This document shows positions 33,466 to 41,080 of a DNA stretch of 48,998 nucleotides, one piece after another. A program made the position numbers and the translations under genes. The notes under the pieces were generated by a model. The model searched no databases and was not told the DNA's origin. It worked only from the letters and a program-made list of their open reading frames with translations. The number at the start of each line of letters is the position of its first letter. Position 1 is the first letter of the stretch. The stretch is from an uncultured Lachnospiraceae bacterium (lineage in GTDB: Bacteria > Bacillota > Clostridia > Lachnospirales > Lachnospiraceae). The stretch spans positions 1 to 48,998 of the forward strand of contig CATKXR010000036.1 in NCBI GenBank assembly GCA_949840805.1, in the 5' to 3' direction.

Positions 33466-35504
33466 CGGAGAATGAAAAACTGACACAAATATATGTGAGA
33501 CAGTATGAACAGGCCAGCCGGAGACGTCGGGGCGTGTCGGTAAAGGCAAAGGGGGCAGCGGAGAAGACAACGAGCCTTGCGCGGGCGCTGAAGCGCACGA
33601 AGGGCAGCCAGGTAACAAAAAATGCGTTGGAAAATTATCACAGGCAGGTCAATAACCTGTATTACTGCGCGGCCCGTTACCACATTCAGCAGGCGTTAAG
33701 CCGGCTGGCCGGGGAAGTGATGCCGGAGCTGGTACGGCTGGATCTTGCGCTTTTGCTGCCGGAGGACAAAAGGCTGGTAGGGCAGGCGTTTTTTGAGTAC
33801 CTGGAAACAGACGCGGCAGGGGAAATCTGCGTCATGCCCCTTTATGACCTGTTCCGTGTGTTTCGGACAGAAGCCCTGATGAATAAGATTCTGCAGCTTG
33901 TGCCTTCCAGGCCCGAGCTGGAGTTTCCGGAGGCGCTGGAGATGAAGCGACGTTTTATCCTGCATATCGGCCCTACCAACAGCGGCAAGACTTTCCAGGC
34001 ATTAGAAAGGCTGAAAAATGCAGAGACAGGGGTGTACTTAGGGCCGCTGCGCCTTTTGGCCCTGGAAGTTTTTGAAAAGATGAATGAGTACGGGGTTCCC
34101 TGTACCATGCTTACCGGGCAGGAGTGCATAGCCATGGAAGGCAGCCGGGTGACGGCGTCTACGGTGGAGATGGCGGATTTTTATAAGGTTTATGATATTG
34201 CGGTTATTGACGAGGCGCAGATGGCGGCGGATCCGGAGCGGGGGCATTGCTGGACGAAGGCGATACTCGGGATCCAGGCATCGGAGATCCACGTGTGCAT
34301 GAGCCCGGCGGCAGAGGAGGTAGTCACGCATCTGATCCGGATCTGCGGGGATGAATGGGAGATTTGCCGATATGAGCGGAAGACGGCCCTTGTCTGTGAG
34401 GATAAACCTTTCCGGTTTCCGGAAGATGTGCAGGATGGGGACGCTTTGGTGGTGTTTTCCAAAAAGTCCGTGCTGGACGTGGCAGGGCGGCTGGAAGAAA
34501 AGGGCATCGAGGCAAGTGTGGTTTATGGCAGCCTGCCGCCGGAGATCCGCCGCCGCCAGATGCGGTTATTCACCGGCGGACAGACGAAGGTGGTGGTGGC
34601 AACCGATGCCATCGGCATGGGCCTGAATCTTCCGGTAAGGCGGATTGTGTTCATCCAGACGGAGAAATTTGACGGAGTTGAAAGAAGGGGCCTGTCTGTC
34701 CCGGAAATCCTGCAGATTGCCGGACGCGCCGGGCGGTATGGAATTTACGATACCGGTTATGTCACTGCCATGGGTTCGGGGGCCCTTACTTATATTAAGG
34801 AACGGTTTTATGCCAAAGATATCCCGGTGGAAAAGGTCAGCCTGGGATTTCCCCAGGTGCTTTTAGAGCTGGACGAGCCGTTGGATGTGATCCTGCAGGT
34901 GTGGCATTCCCAAAAAGCCCATGCTCCTTTTGAGAAGATCAGTATTGACGAACTTTTATGCCTGTACGGTTATGCCAAACGGGTTAAAGAACGGATCATG
35001 GGTTTTGAAGACAAGGCGGCTCTGTACAAGATGATAAGCTGCCCCATTGATGTGAAAGACCAAAAGGTAGTGAAACAATGGCTGGAGTATTGTATGAATT
35101 ATCCGGCGGACACCTATCTGGATCACCCCAGGATGGACGGCTTTTCCGGAAAAATCTCAGGCAGAAGATATGGGAAGGAGCATGGTCTCTCCAGGAACGG
35201 GACAGGGGACGGCCGGACAGGCAAGGAGGATTTTTCAGACGGAAGGGAAGCCAGAAAGTCCATGCAGAATTATGAGACGTATTATAAAAAGCTGGATCTT
35301 TACTATCAGTTTTCCTACCGGTTCGACAAGGTGGTCGACGAGGAGTGGCTGGCAAAAGAGCGGGAGCGGACGGAAGGGGTCATTATGCGGTATCTGTCTA
35401 AGGGAAAGAAGGGCTATATCGCGAGGTGCCAGTACTGCGGCAGGCTGCTGCCAGTGGGGTATCCGTCGGGAAAATGCAGGAGGTGTTCTGAGAGGAAGGG
35501 GTAA
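33462..35504 (+). CDS. Suv3-like RNA helicase with C-terminal zinc ribbon
   Basis: 680 residues. The N-terminal ~160 residues are a helical domain unlike the rest. Superfamily 2 core: Walker A GPTNSGKT (170-177), DEAQM (250-254), VVVATDAIGMGLNLP, and QIAGRAGRYG (418-427). These follow mitochondrial Suv3, as do LGPLRLLALEVF and the SUV3 C-terminal part (about 475-560). A linker of low-complexity G/R/K residues follows at about 575-605. The C-terminus has CQYCGRLLPVGYPSGKCRRC, a four-cysteine zinc ribbon. Suv3 unwinds RNA and works with RNases in decay and surveillance in mitochondria. Overlap with rtcB suggests an RNA repair or turnover unit here. The start ATG 33462 lies in ATGA. Confidence 0.9.
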   Translation: MTENEKLTQIYVRQYEQASRRRRGVSVKAKGAAEKTTSLARALKRTKGSQVTKNALENYHRQVNNLYYCAARYHIQQALSRLAGEVMPELVRLDLALLLPEDKRLVGQAFFEYLETDAAGEICVMPLYDLFRVFRTEALMNKILQLVPSRPELEFPEALEMKRRFILHIGPTNSGKTFQALERLKNAETGVYLGPLRLLALEVFEKMNEYGVPCTMLTGQECIAMEGSRVTASTVEMADFYKVYDIAVIDEAQMAADPERGHCWTKAILGIQASEIHVCMSPAAEEVVTHLIRICGDEWEICRYERKTALVCEDKPFRFPEDVQDGDALVVFSKKSVLDVAGRLEEKGIEASVVYGSLPPEIRRRQMRLFTGGQTKVVVATDAIGMGLNLPVRRIVFIQTEKFDGVERRGLSVPEILQIAGRAGRYGIYDTGYVTAMGSGALTYIKERFYAKDIPVEKVSLGFPQVLLELDEPLDVILQVWHSQKAHAPFEKISIDELLCLYGYAKRVKERIMGFEDKAALYKMISCPIDVKDQKVVKQWLEYCMNYPADTYLDHPRMDGFSGKISGRRYGKEHGLSRNGTGDGRTGKEDFSDGREARKSMQNYETYYKKLDLYYQFSYRFDKVVDEEWLAKERERTEGVIMRYLSKGKKGYIARCQYCGRLLPVGYPSGKCRRCSERKG

Positions 35505-35506
35505 GA

Positions 35507-35560
35507 AACTGTCCTGAAGAAAAATCCTGCGGACTAATGGTAAGTTATTTCGGGACAGTT
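35507..35560 (+). other. Long-loop hairpin after the helicase gene
   Basis: AACTGTCC (35507-35514) pairs with GGACAGTT (35553-35560) around a 38-base loop. There is no T-run. It may be a 3' end processing or stability structure. Confidence 0.35.
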
Positions 35561-35583
35561 CATAAGGAAACGTTCATATGGAA

Positions 35584-35617
35584 AAATCCGCACCGGGTTT
35601 ACGGCGCGGATTTTTTT
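35584..35617 (+). terminator. Terminator of the rtcB-helicase operon
   Basis: AAATCCGC (35584-35591) pairs with GCGGATTT (35606-35613), continuing into TTTT. Confidence 0.75.
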
Positions 35618-35621
35618 AGCG

Positions 35622-35640
35622 GCGCGCCCGGCGGGCGCGC
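35622..35640. repeat. GC palindrome GCGCGCCCG-G-CGGGCGCGC
   Basis: A 9-base perfect inverted repeat around a single G, all C and G. It lies just after the helicase terminator and is unlike the surrounding sequence. The function is unknown. Confidence 0.6.
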
Positions 35641-35727
35641 GTTCTAACGGGAATGCCTGTGTTTTTGTGTATCTGTTTTGCGTATCTGCTCTGTGTGCCA
35701 ACGGAGCGGAAGCATGTACATGGGATG

Positions 35728-36168
35728 TCAGCCGTTGATCTGGATATATCTTGGAGCTTCCTCCACTGCCTTGGGGGCTTCTTTGGGGAACTGAAGCTTT
35801 AAAATACCGTTCTCAAAGGAAGCTTTGATATCTTCCTGCTTTAGCTGGTCGCCTACATAGAAGCTTCTTCTGCAGGAACCGCTGTAACGCTCCTGGCGGA
35901 TCACTTTGCCGTCTGCATTTTTTTCTTCTTTGCTGCTTTCGTTGGAAGCGGCGATGGTCAGATAGCCGTTCTTTAACTCAGCCTGAATGTCTTCTTTCTT
36001 AAACCCGGGAAGTTCAATATCAAGCAGGTAGTTGGTCCCATCGTCCCGGATGTCCGTGCGCATCATGGTGTTGGCCGGCTGGCTCATGGGGGCGCTGAAA
36101 AACGGGTCGTTGAAAAAGTCGTCGAATAAATCAAAACCACTGTGTCTTCTTGCTGGTGTAAATAACAT
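35728..36168 (-). CDS. Small heat shock protein Hsp20 (IbpA-like)
   Basis: 146 residues. The N-terminal arm is MLFTPARRHSGFDLFDDFFN. The alpha-crystallin domain is at about 40-130 (TDIRDDGTNYLLDIELPGFKKEDI, then NGYLTIAASNES, then RQERYSGSCRRSFYV). ENGILKLQFPKEA is the A-x-x-x-n-G-v-L motif. It holds unfolding proteins for refolding by DnaK/ClpB. ATG 36168 is behind AAAGGAGG. The promoter region has a CIRCE operator, so HrcA should repress it until heat or stress. Confidence 0.94.
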   Translation of the reverse strand: MLFTPARRHSGFDLFDDFFNDPFFSAPMSQPANTMMRTDIRDDGTNYLLDIELPGFKKEDIQAELKNGYLTIAASNESSKEEKNADGKVIRQERYSGSCRRSFYVGDQLKQEDIKASFENGILKLQFPKEAPKAVEEAPRYIQING

Positions 36169-36225
36169 AATCAATTCCTCCTTTATTGTTGCATCTGTTT
36201 GTGATGTTTTATTTGTTATGCATGT

Positions 36226-36268
36226 AATATAACACACATTATTAGCACTGTCAAGAGGTGAGTGCTAA
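36226..36268 (-). promoter_or_regulatory. HrcA-regulated promoter: CIRCE operator overlapping the -35
   Basis: CIRCE: TTAGCACTG (36242-36250), nine bases, GAGTGCTAA (36260-36268); one mismatch to the consensus TTAGCACTC-N9-GAGTGCTAA. On the minus strand TTGACA (complement of 36249-36254) lies inside it. TATATT (complement of 36226-36231) follows after 17 bases. HrcA binding would block the -35. Confidence 0.9.
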
Positions 36269-36348
36269 TAATGTGTGAAAAATTTGTGAACGGATTCCTG
36301 CGCCGGGATACCGTCTGTTGGCCTGCTATTCATCTTAAGGACATTTCC

Positions 36349-36652
36349 TTACTGTTCTTTCGGGAATTGCGTGCCTGCCAGATATATTGTGTTCCTTGCG
36401 TTTCCTTCTTTTGACAGGATTGCTTTTTTGACCAGATTTCCAAGCAGGCTTCTTGCCTGCGCTTTTTAGATAATAAGGACGGAATTTTCCTGGCAGGACA
36501 TCAATGACCAGCACGGTTTTTCCATCCAATGTCTGCAGTGAAATATCTGTCTCGACCTGCGGGGTGCAGGAATCTGAGATCTTGCTAATCAACCGGGAGG
36601 ATGCGGGTAATGACCGGAATCTATGAAAGGAATGTGCTATTTTTCTACACAT
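36349..36652 (-). pseudogene. AlbA_2/Schlafen-type DNA-binding protein fragment
   Basis: From ATG 36652 one frame holds RLISKISDSCTPQVETDISL, then QTLDGKTVLVIDVLPGKFRPYYLKSAGK. This matches the middle of AlbA_2 (divergent AAA_4) regulators, whose usual next step is a conserved strand pair ending in RVG. Here the text breaks off. A second frame continues with ARSLLGNLVKKAILSKEGNA, then RNTIYLAGTQFPKEQ and stop 36349-36351, which looks like the C-terminal winged helix of the same family. An internal deletion with frameshift thus joined the two. No function is expected. Confidence 0.65.
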
Positions 36653-36680
36653 TGACTTTTTGCTGTGAATAGCGTATTGT
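36652..36680 (+). promoter_or_regulatory. Promoter of the 36815 lipoprotein gene
   Basis: TTGACT (36652-36657), 17 bases, TATTGT (36675-36680). The -35 overlaps the start of the opposing pseudogene. Confidence 0.5.
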
Positions 36681-36814
36681 ATAAAATATACAGGCTGGTT
36701 ATTGCCAGATTTATATATGGAAATGTCCGAGCCAAGTAAGTGAATGGAGGATAGTTCCCGAAAAGAAAAAGATAATAGAAAACAGGAGTAAATACTCCGG
36801 AAAGAGAGTGCGGT

Positions 36815-38191
36815 ATGAGAAAAAAATTTTTAAGGACAGCGGCCATAACGGCAGCGGTAACAGCAGCTTTTATGATGAATGGCTGTGGAAATGGGGGACA
36901 GGCCTCCCAAACGGAATCAGCTATGGAGAGCGGTACTGTGACGGAGACGGTTCCGGCAAAGGAAAATCCTGTCTCTAAGGAAGAGGAGAAAGGGGCTAAT
37001 TCAGAAGCAAACGGATCCGGTGAGGTTTTGGACCGGGAGGAAAATGCAGCGGAATATTTGAATGTGTATTTTGGCGTGGAGGCCGGGCAGGATCCGGACG
37101 CTTCTTCTTTTTCTGAGAATCTGAAAAAAGTAGCAGGGGAGGAGGCTCCGTCTATAGACGGGGAGCTAACCTGGATGGCCGCACTGCAGGCAGCGGTAAC
37201 AGCGGCTGATTATGAAGAACTGGCTTTAAGCTATCCGGAAGAAAAAGCGGCGGGCCGCCTGGAAAAGCATGAGATTACGGCGGATAATCTAAACGGGGCG
37301 GATCAGGCAGTCCTGGCCTGTGCGTTGGATGTATCGCTGATAAGCGAAAGGGATGGAAAACGGGCGGCAGCAGGAGAGGCATTTACCTCTGCAGATGAAC
37401 AGCAGCTTTTGATGGCAGTGGCAGAGGCAAACGGCGATGGGAGGAACTATCTGGGCATGGCCAGCGACCAGGACATCTACGGGAAACTGGACCAGATGTG
37501 GAATTCCTTCCTTATATTTGATGATGGGCAGCTTTCCCAAGTAGGGAAGACGGCTGTAGAGCAGGGAATTACCACAGGATACGGAATTAAATCGGCTGCA
37601 TATGACGCGCGGTTCCTGCCGGAGCTGACTCTGCAGTATGGCCATTCGGATATCAAGCATGCCCATCAGTTGATCGGGCTGCTGAACAGTGAGGATATCG
37701 ACGCCAAGGTGCAGTTGGAACCCAAAATCAGTATCTATCAATATCTGTTGGAATGGGGGCCCGTCCCAGAGGCGACGCCGACCTATGAGGTGAAGCAGTT
37801 TGACGATCTGTACCTGGTGTATGCAGTAGAGTATGACCTGAAGCTGGAATTTAACAGCACGGAGGATATGCAGCGTTTTGATTCGGTGATCAATGACTTT
37901 GCCAAGAAGAATGAGGGAAATGAGGAGGCTGTGGGCCTGATCTATGGTTCCTGGTGGCAGCCCCTTTACAGCACTACCAGAGCGGATATGCCCCAGGAAG
38001 AATATCACCAGATCTTTGACTGTGTGGTGACAAACGGAATTTATTCCATTCATCCGTTTACTTTGCCGGAGGATAAGGATGCGGTTATCGGAAAACTTGA
38101 GGAACTGTCCGGAGGCCTGGAAGTGGAAGCCGTGGAACGGTATTGTAATACGGCGTTTTATCATTATCTGAAGGGGGAGGATTACCAGTAA
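36815..38191 (+). CDS. Secreted lipoprotein of unknown function
   Basis: 458 residues. The lipoprotein signal has lipobox MNGC (C24), followed by a T/E/S-rich linker to about residue 75. The body is acidic and probably alpha/beta: YLNVYFGVEAGQDPDASSF, WMAALQAAVTAADYEELALS, LLEWGPVPEATPTYEVKQFDDLYLVYAVEYDL. I recognise no family with certainty; the first part (AAVTAADYEELALSYPEEKA) is faintly like S-layer-homology repeats. The start is ATG 36815 after GGAAAGAGAG. The protein would sit on the outer cell face. A long frame on the opposite strand is only a shadow. Confidence 0.8.
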   Translation: MRKKFLRTAAITAAVTAAFMMNGCGNGGQASQTESAMESGTVTETVPAKENPVSKEEEKGANSEANGSGEVLDREENAAEYLNVYFGVEAGQDPDASSFSENLKKVAGEEAPSIDGELTWMAALQAAVTAADYEELALSYPEEKAAGRLEKHEITADNLNGADQAVLACALDVSLISERDGKRAAAGEAFTSADEQQLLMAVAEANGDGRNYLGMASDQDIYGKLDQMWNSFLIFDDGQLSQVGKTAVEQGITTGYGIKSAAYDARFLPELTLQYGHSDIKHAHQLIGLLNSEDIDAKVQLEPKISIYQYLLEWGPVPEATPTYEVKQFDDLYLVYAVEYDLKLEFNSTEDMQRFDSVINDFAKKNEGNEEAVGLIYGSWWQPLYSTTRADMPQEEYHQIFDCVVTNGIYSIHPFTLPEDKDAVIGKLEELSGGLEVEAVERYCNTAFYHYLKGEDYQ

Positions 38192-38839
38192 GGGAGATAT
38201 ATTGACGTTTAGGCGGTCCTGCCTGGCCGGATGGCCGGCAGGACGGTGGTGTGAGGTGAGCAACTGTTTAAAAATGATTGGGATAGAGTGGGGATAAGGG
38301 GAAGGGGGAGAAGGACGGAGAATATGGATTTGCAAATTGTATGGAATTAGAAAGAGTGGCAGTGGTTTTGGAGCCGCATGAAAATAACCTGGCGGATTAG
38401 GAAGAATGCTTTTTTGAGAGGAAGGCCATGTGTGAGCTGGAAGTGCAGAACTGAGATATAGAGGATTGCATGGAAGTCTTGTGGCGGTATGGTTGGGGAA
38501 GCAGGATAGGGTGCCAGGTTGTTTTTGTGCGGTTTTTTGTTGGGGTATAAGGGAAGGGTGATGGTTTGCTTTGGTTTGATGCGGGGAGGAAGTTATAGGG
38601 GGATGATGGAGGAAAATTATATTTAATGGAAAAAAATGGTAAAAACTATTCAATTTTTGCTTTAATAACTAATAGACACTTATGTATATTCCAGTATAAA
38701 AAACAAAGATTGAAGAGATTCTATGGTATTTCAACTCTAAAGCTGTGAAATGGTTACTCAAAACGTGTTTTCGCTTTGGATGTCATATGTCATGATGGTT
38801 TAATCCGTTGATTTTACAAGATTTTTTTGTGTTTTCTAA
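38192..38839. other. Long intergenic stretch: hairpin, G-skewed and AT-rich parts
   Basis: No gene seen. GTCCTGCC (38216-38223) pairs with GGCAGGAC (38237-38244) after the lipoprotein stop, but no T-run follows. About 38250-38620 is strikingly poor in C and rich in G and A on the + strand. From about 38640 the base composition turns AT-rich, which marks the start of the accessory patch. Confidence 0.55.
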
Positions 38840-38868
38840 TTGCTTTTTATTTGAGCGCGTAATATAAT
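38840..38868 (+). promoter_or_regulatory. Promoter of the secreted DUF6273-like gene
   Basis: TTGCTT (38840-38845), 17 bases, TATAAT (38863-38868). Confidence 0.65.
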
Positions 38869-38895
38869 TATTAAAAAATCATGGAGGATTTACAG

Positions 38896-39855
38896 ATGAA
38901 GAAGAATATGCTGCGTACTCTTTTTATGTCAGGAATAATGGCATTATCGGTGGGAAACCTGGTATATGCCGATACTGCTGTATCCGACCAGATGGGAGTA
39001 AATGGTCTGGGGACAGAAGCAGAACAAAATACTGTAAATGAGAGCTGCATTAGCAAAATGAGCTGGCCGGATGTTGTATATTTGGTAAAGAACAGGAAAT
39101 TGGAGGACGTTGTTAAAAATAACGGGCACAATTGTGTGGCTTCCGGCTGTACTATTGATATGACAACTACAGGAAATACTGCTGATAAAAATATTCCTGT
39201 ACAGATTTTAGGGTTTCACCATGATAGAATTGCCGATTCTGATGAAAAGGCATATGTAACTTTCGGAACTGTAAATTTAATAAATAAACAAGAATATGCA
39301 TGGACTGGGGAATCTGAAGGATATATACATAATACATATTACCGGATACAGAATGTATTAAATAATATTTATGAAGAAATCGATAATGACATATTAAAAA
39401 ACGCAATAGTGGTTAATATAGAAAAAGATACGGTTCAGGTTAAAGGAAGTCTTTGGACTGGAGAATATCGTACTGATGTATCTAAAGAAAATTTTGAAGT
39501 AACAACTTCCCGCGATAATAAATTATTTTTATTTTCCGGAGTAGAATTGACAGGAGGATATTTTAGGGATCTTAATGGTGTTTGTGTAAAAAAAGAAAGA
39601 TCATATTTTCAATATGAAAATTTTGCAGGAGAAGGAGAGCAATATGAATATTATAGACAGTTCGGCAGCAATCTGGACACTTCATCTTTTGCAGATCATT
39701 TTATAAAAACAAGAAACGGGGAACCCGGGTTATGGTGGCTGCGGGGGGCATGTGCGGAGTTTGATGATGTTGCTACACAGATGGATGGTTATATGACACA
39801 GACAGGGACTACGGGAGACACTGCTGGTTTATGCTTTGGGTTTTGTTTGAATTAG
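38896..39855 (+). CDS. Secreted protein with a DUF6273-like C-terminal motif
   Basis: 319 residues. The signal peptide is MKKNMLRTLFMSGIMALSV.. with cleavage after about residue 25 (VYA-DT). The start is ATG 38896, seven bases after GGAGG. The body is AT-rich with many N, D, E, K and Y. Near the C-terminus GEPGLWWLRGACAEFDD resembles the WWLRS motif of DUF6273, a sulfatase-modifying-factor/lectin-like fold common in surface proteins of gut Firmicutes. Two cysteines (NGHNCVASGC) could pair. Base use differs from neighbouring core genes, so it was probably acquired. Function unknown; probably exported to the cell surface or medium. Confidence 0.7.
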   Translation: MKKNMLRTLFMSGIMALSVGNLVYADTAVSDQMGVNGLGTEAEQNTVNESCISKMSWPDVVYLVKNRKLEDVVKNNGHNCVASGCTIDMTTTGNTADKNIPVQILGFHHDRIADSDEKAYVTFGTVNLINKQEYAWTGESEGYIHNTYYRIQNVLNNIYEEIDNDILKNAIVVNIEKDTVQVKGSLWTGEYRTDVSKENFEVTTSRDNKLFLFSGVELTGGYFRDLNGVCVKKERSYFQYENFAGEGEQYEYYRQFGSNLDTSSFADHFIKTRNGEPGLWWLRGACAEFDDVATQMDGYMTQTGTTGDTAGLCFGFCLN

Positions 39856-39885
39856 ATTGATTGAAGGGAAAGCTTACACATAATG

Positions 39886-39909
39886 GGCTGGCTGATGGCC
39901 AGCCTTTTT
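39886..39909 (+). terminator. Terminator of the secreted protein gene
   Basis: GGCTGGC (39886-39892) pairs with GCCAGCC (39898-39904), followed by TTTTT. Confidence 0.85.
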
Positions 39910-40058
39910 AGTATGACGGGCATATCTGTGTTCTGTGGTGAAAGGCCACATAGGCGTAGCTACTGACGATCTTCATAGGCTATAAGCATGAATAACGATT
40001 CCATAGCAAAGGCTATGGGTGGGGGAATCTCTGTCATCAGGGAAGGAAAAAATATAAG

Positions 40059-40466
40059 ATGATATTATATGAGAAAGTTTTGAATGTAAGCACAAGAAAC
40101 GGCGATACCATATGTCAAAGTAAAACTGAAATAGCGGAAATCATAAGACAAGGCGCTGCTTTGCCACAAGGCGATGAGATATGGGTGAGCAGCCATGAGA
40201 AACCGTATCCATGCCTGTCCATTCTCGTAAAAGGCAAATACGCCTGTGTCCACTATTTTAAAAATGATGAAGGAGATGCATGGCAGTCTTGCGGGGATAT
40301 TAACAAAGAAGTGACATTTCTTGCAGGGGAAGGAGACGGAGAGTGGACGGCTCCTGAGTATGTCATAGTGCCGTTGGAAAAAGCGATTAGCTGCATGGAA
40401 GAGTTTTGCAATTCATTAGAACGTCCAAATTGTATTGAGTGGGAAGAATTATGGGAGGAAGAATGA
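40059..40466 (+). CDS. Imm1-like immunity protein (orphan)
   Basis: 135 residues, acidic, without signal peptide. The closing part VPLEKAISCMEEFCNSLERP then NCIEWEEL is the hallmark of the Imm1 family (immunity to deaminase-type toxins). ACVHYFKNDEGDAWQSCGD fits its central strands. A GGAAGG site lies 12 bases ahead of ATG 40059. No polymorphic toxin gene lies in the window, so the protein is either an orphan immunity gene that protects against neighbours' toxins or the rest of a lost toxin locus. The family call rests on motif recall and is moderate. Confidence 0.6.
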   Translation: MILYEKVLNVSTRNGDTICQSKTEIAEIIRQGAALPQGDEIWVSSHEKPYPCLSILVKGKYACVHYFKNDEGDAWQSCGDINKEVTFLAGEGDGEWTAPEYVIVPLEKAISCMEEFCNSLERPNCIEWEELWEEE

Positions 40467-40774
40467 TTAGGGATACTTTTTTGAAACGGGAGTCCTTTTT
40501 TCATGCTCTTTTCTGGCAGTTTTTTGATTCTGTTCAGTGTTTCTTTCATCAGCAAACTTCTGAACATCTCTGCACTGTTTTATTTATGCGTTTTCCTGGA
40601 TTGAACGGCATTTTAAGGGTTTTAAAATATTGAAAATATATGGTGCCTGACTTCCGTCGTTTTTCTAAAAACATAGTACTCAGGAATCAATCCGTATGCA
40701 GATATGGAAGAAATTTTTAATTTCCTTCCATCGAAATCTTTCGTGAAACAGCCCTGGGTGGTTAAAATTAGTAG
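40467..40774. other. AT-rich gap with a near-perfect palindrome
   Basis: About 300 bases without a supportable gene. ATGGAAG-AAATT and AATTTCCTTCCAT (40704-40731) form a near-perfect palindrome about 45 bases ahead of the antitoxin promoter. Confidence 0.4.
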
Positions 40775-40803
40775 TTGAAAAATCAAAGATAATGACATAT
40801 AAT
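40775..40803 (+). promoter_or_regulatory. Promoter of the antitoxin RNA
   Basis: TTGAAA (40775-40780), 17 bases, TATAAT (40798-40803). It is stronger than the opposed toxin promoter, as usual for such modules. Confidence 0.7.
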
Positions 40804-40809
40804 ATACTT

Positions 40810-40922
40810 AACAAGACAGCCGGAAGGTGAGTGCAAGTCACCCGTCCCGGTGAATAAGCGTTAAACTATGAAGAAATAGCTGTCCACTTTTCTCAGGAGC
40901 AGGACGGCTATTTCTTATTTTT
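40810..40922 (+). ncRNA. Antitoxin RNA of a type I toxin-antitoxin module
   Basis: About 110 bases from the promoter to a terminator at 40871-40920 (AAGAAATAGC..GTCC paired with GGAC..GCTATTTCTT, then T-rich). It is transcribed toward the toxin gene and overlaps the end of its mRNA. Its 5' part (CAGCCGG, TCACCCGT, CCGG) mirrors the 5' leader of the toxin mRNA. Pairing at both ends could silence the toxin. The RNA itself is inferred. Confidence 0.65.
40870..40920. terminator. Shared bidirectional terminator of toxin and antitoxin RNAs
   Basis: AAGAAATAGCTGTCC (40871-40885) against GGACGGCTATTTCTT (40902-40916) with one mismatch. On the + strand a T-rich tail follows. Both convergent transcripts end here and overlap. 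Confidence 0.75.
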
Positions 40923-40991
40923 CAAATTCAGAATTGCGACGATCAGAAGACCAGTGGTCAAAATAATCATGAATTCCTCATATGTACTCAT
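40908..40991 (-). CDS. Small holin-like type I toxin, 27 residues
   Basis: ATG 40991 follows AAAGGGGTG eight bases ahead. The frame reads MSTYEEFMIILTTGLL, then IVAILNLKNKK, stop TAG 40908-40910. This is the layout of the 'putative holin-like toxin' family: short polar start, one hydrophobic helix, and a Lys-rich end (LKNKK). Such peptides depolarise the membrane when overproduced. The small size puts it below usual gene-calling limits. The promoter (-10 TATAAT, complement of 41060-41065) and leader are homologous to those of the opposed RNA. Confidence 0.8.
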   Translation of the reverse strand: MSTYEEFMIILTTGLLIVAILNLKNKK

Positions 40992-41059
40992 AATAATCAC
41001 CCCTTTCCACAAGACTCGGAACGGGTGAGAGCACGTCCCCCGGCTGCCTGGGTAAGCAT

Positions 41060-41071
41060 ATTATATTGTCA
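41060..41071 (-). promoter_or_regulatory. Promoter of the toxin gene
   Basis: On the minus strand ATGACA-A-TATAAT. Around it the sequence matches the antitoxin promoter (ATGACA-TATAAT-AT-A-CTTA) almost base for base. No good -35 is seen. The long leader of about 60 bases then runs to ATG 40991. Confidence 0.55.
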
Positions 41072-41080
41072 TGGTACAAA

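Noticed and set aside
37289..38653. A 454-codon open frame on the minus strand opposite the lipoprotein gene
   Set aside because: Composition is rich in H, P, I and S, with no domain and no ribosome site. It mirrors the codon pattern of the real + strand gene and runs on into non-coding sequence.
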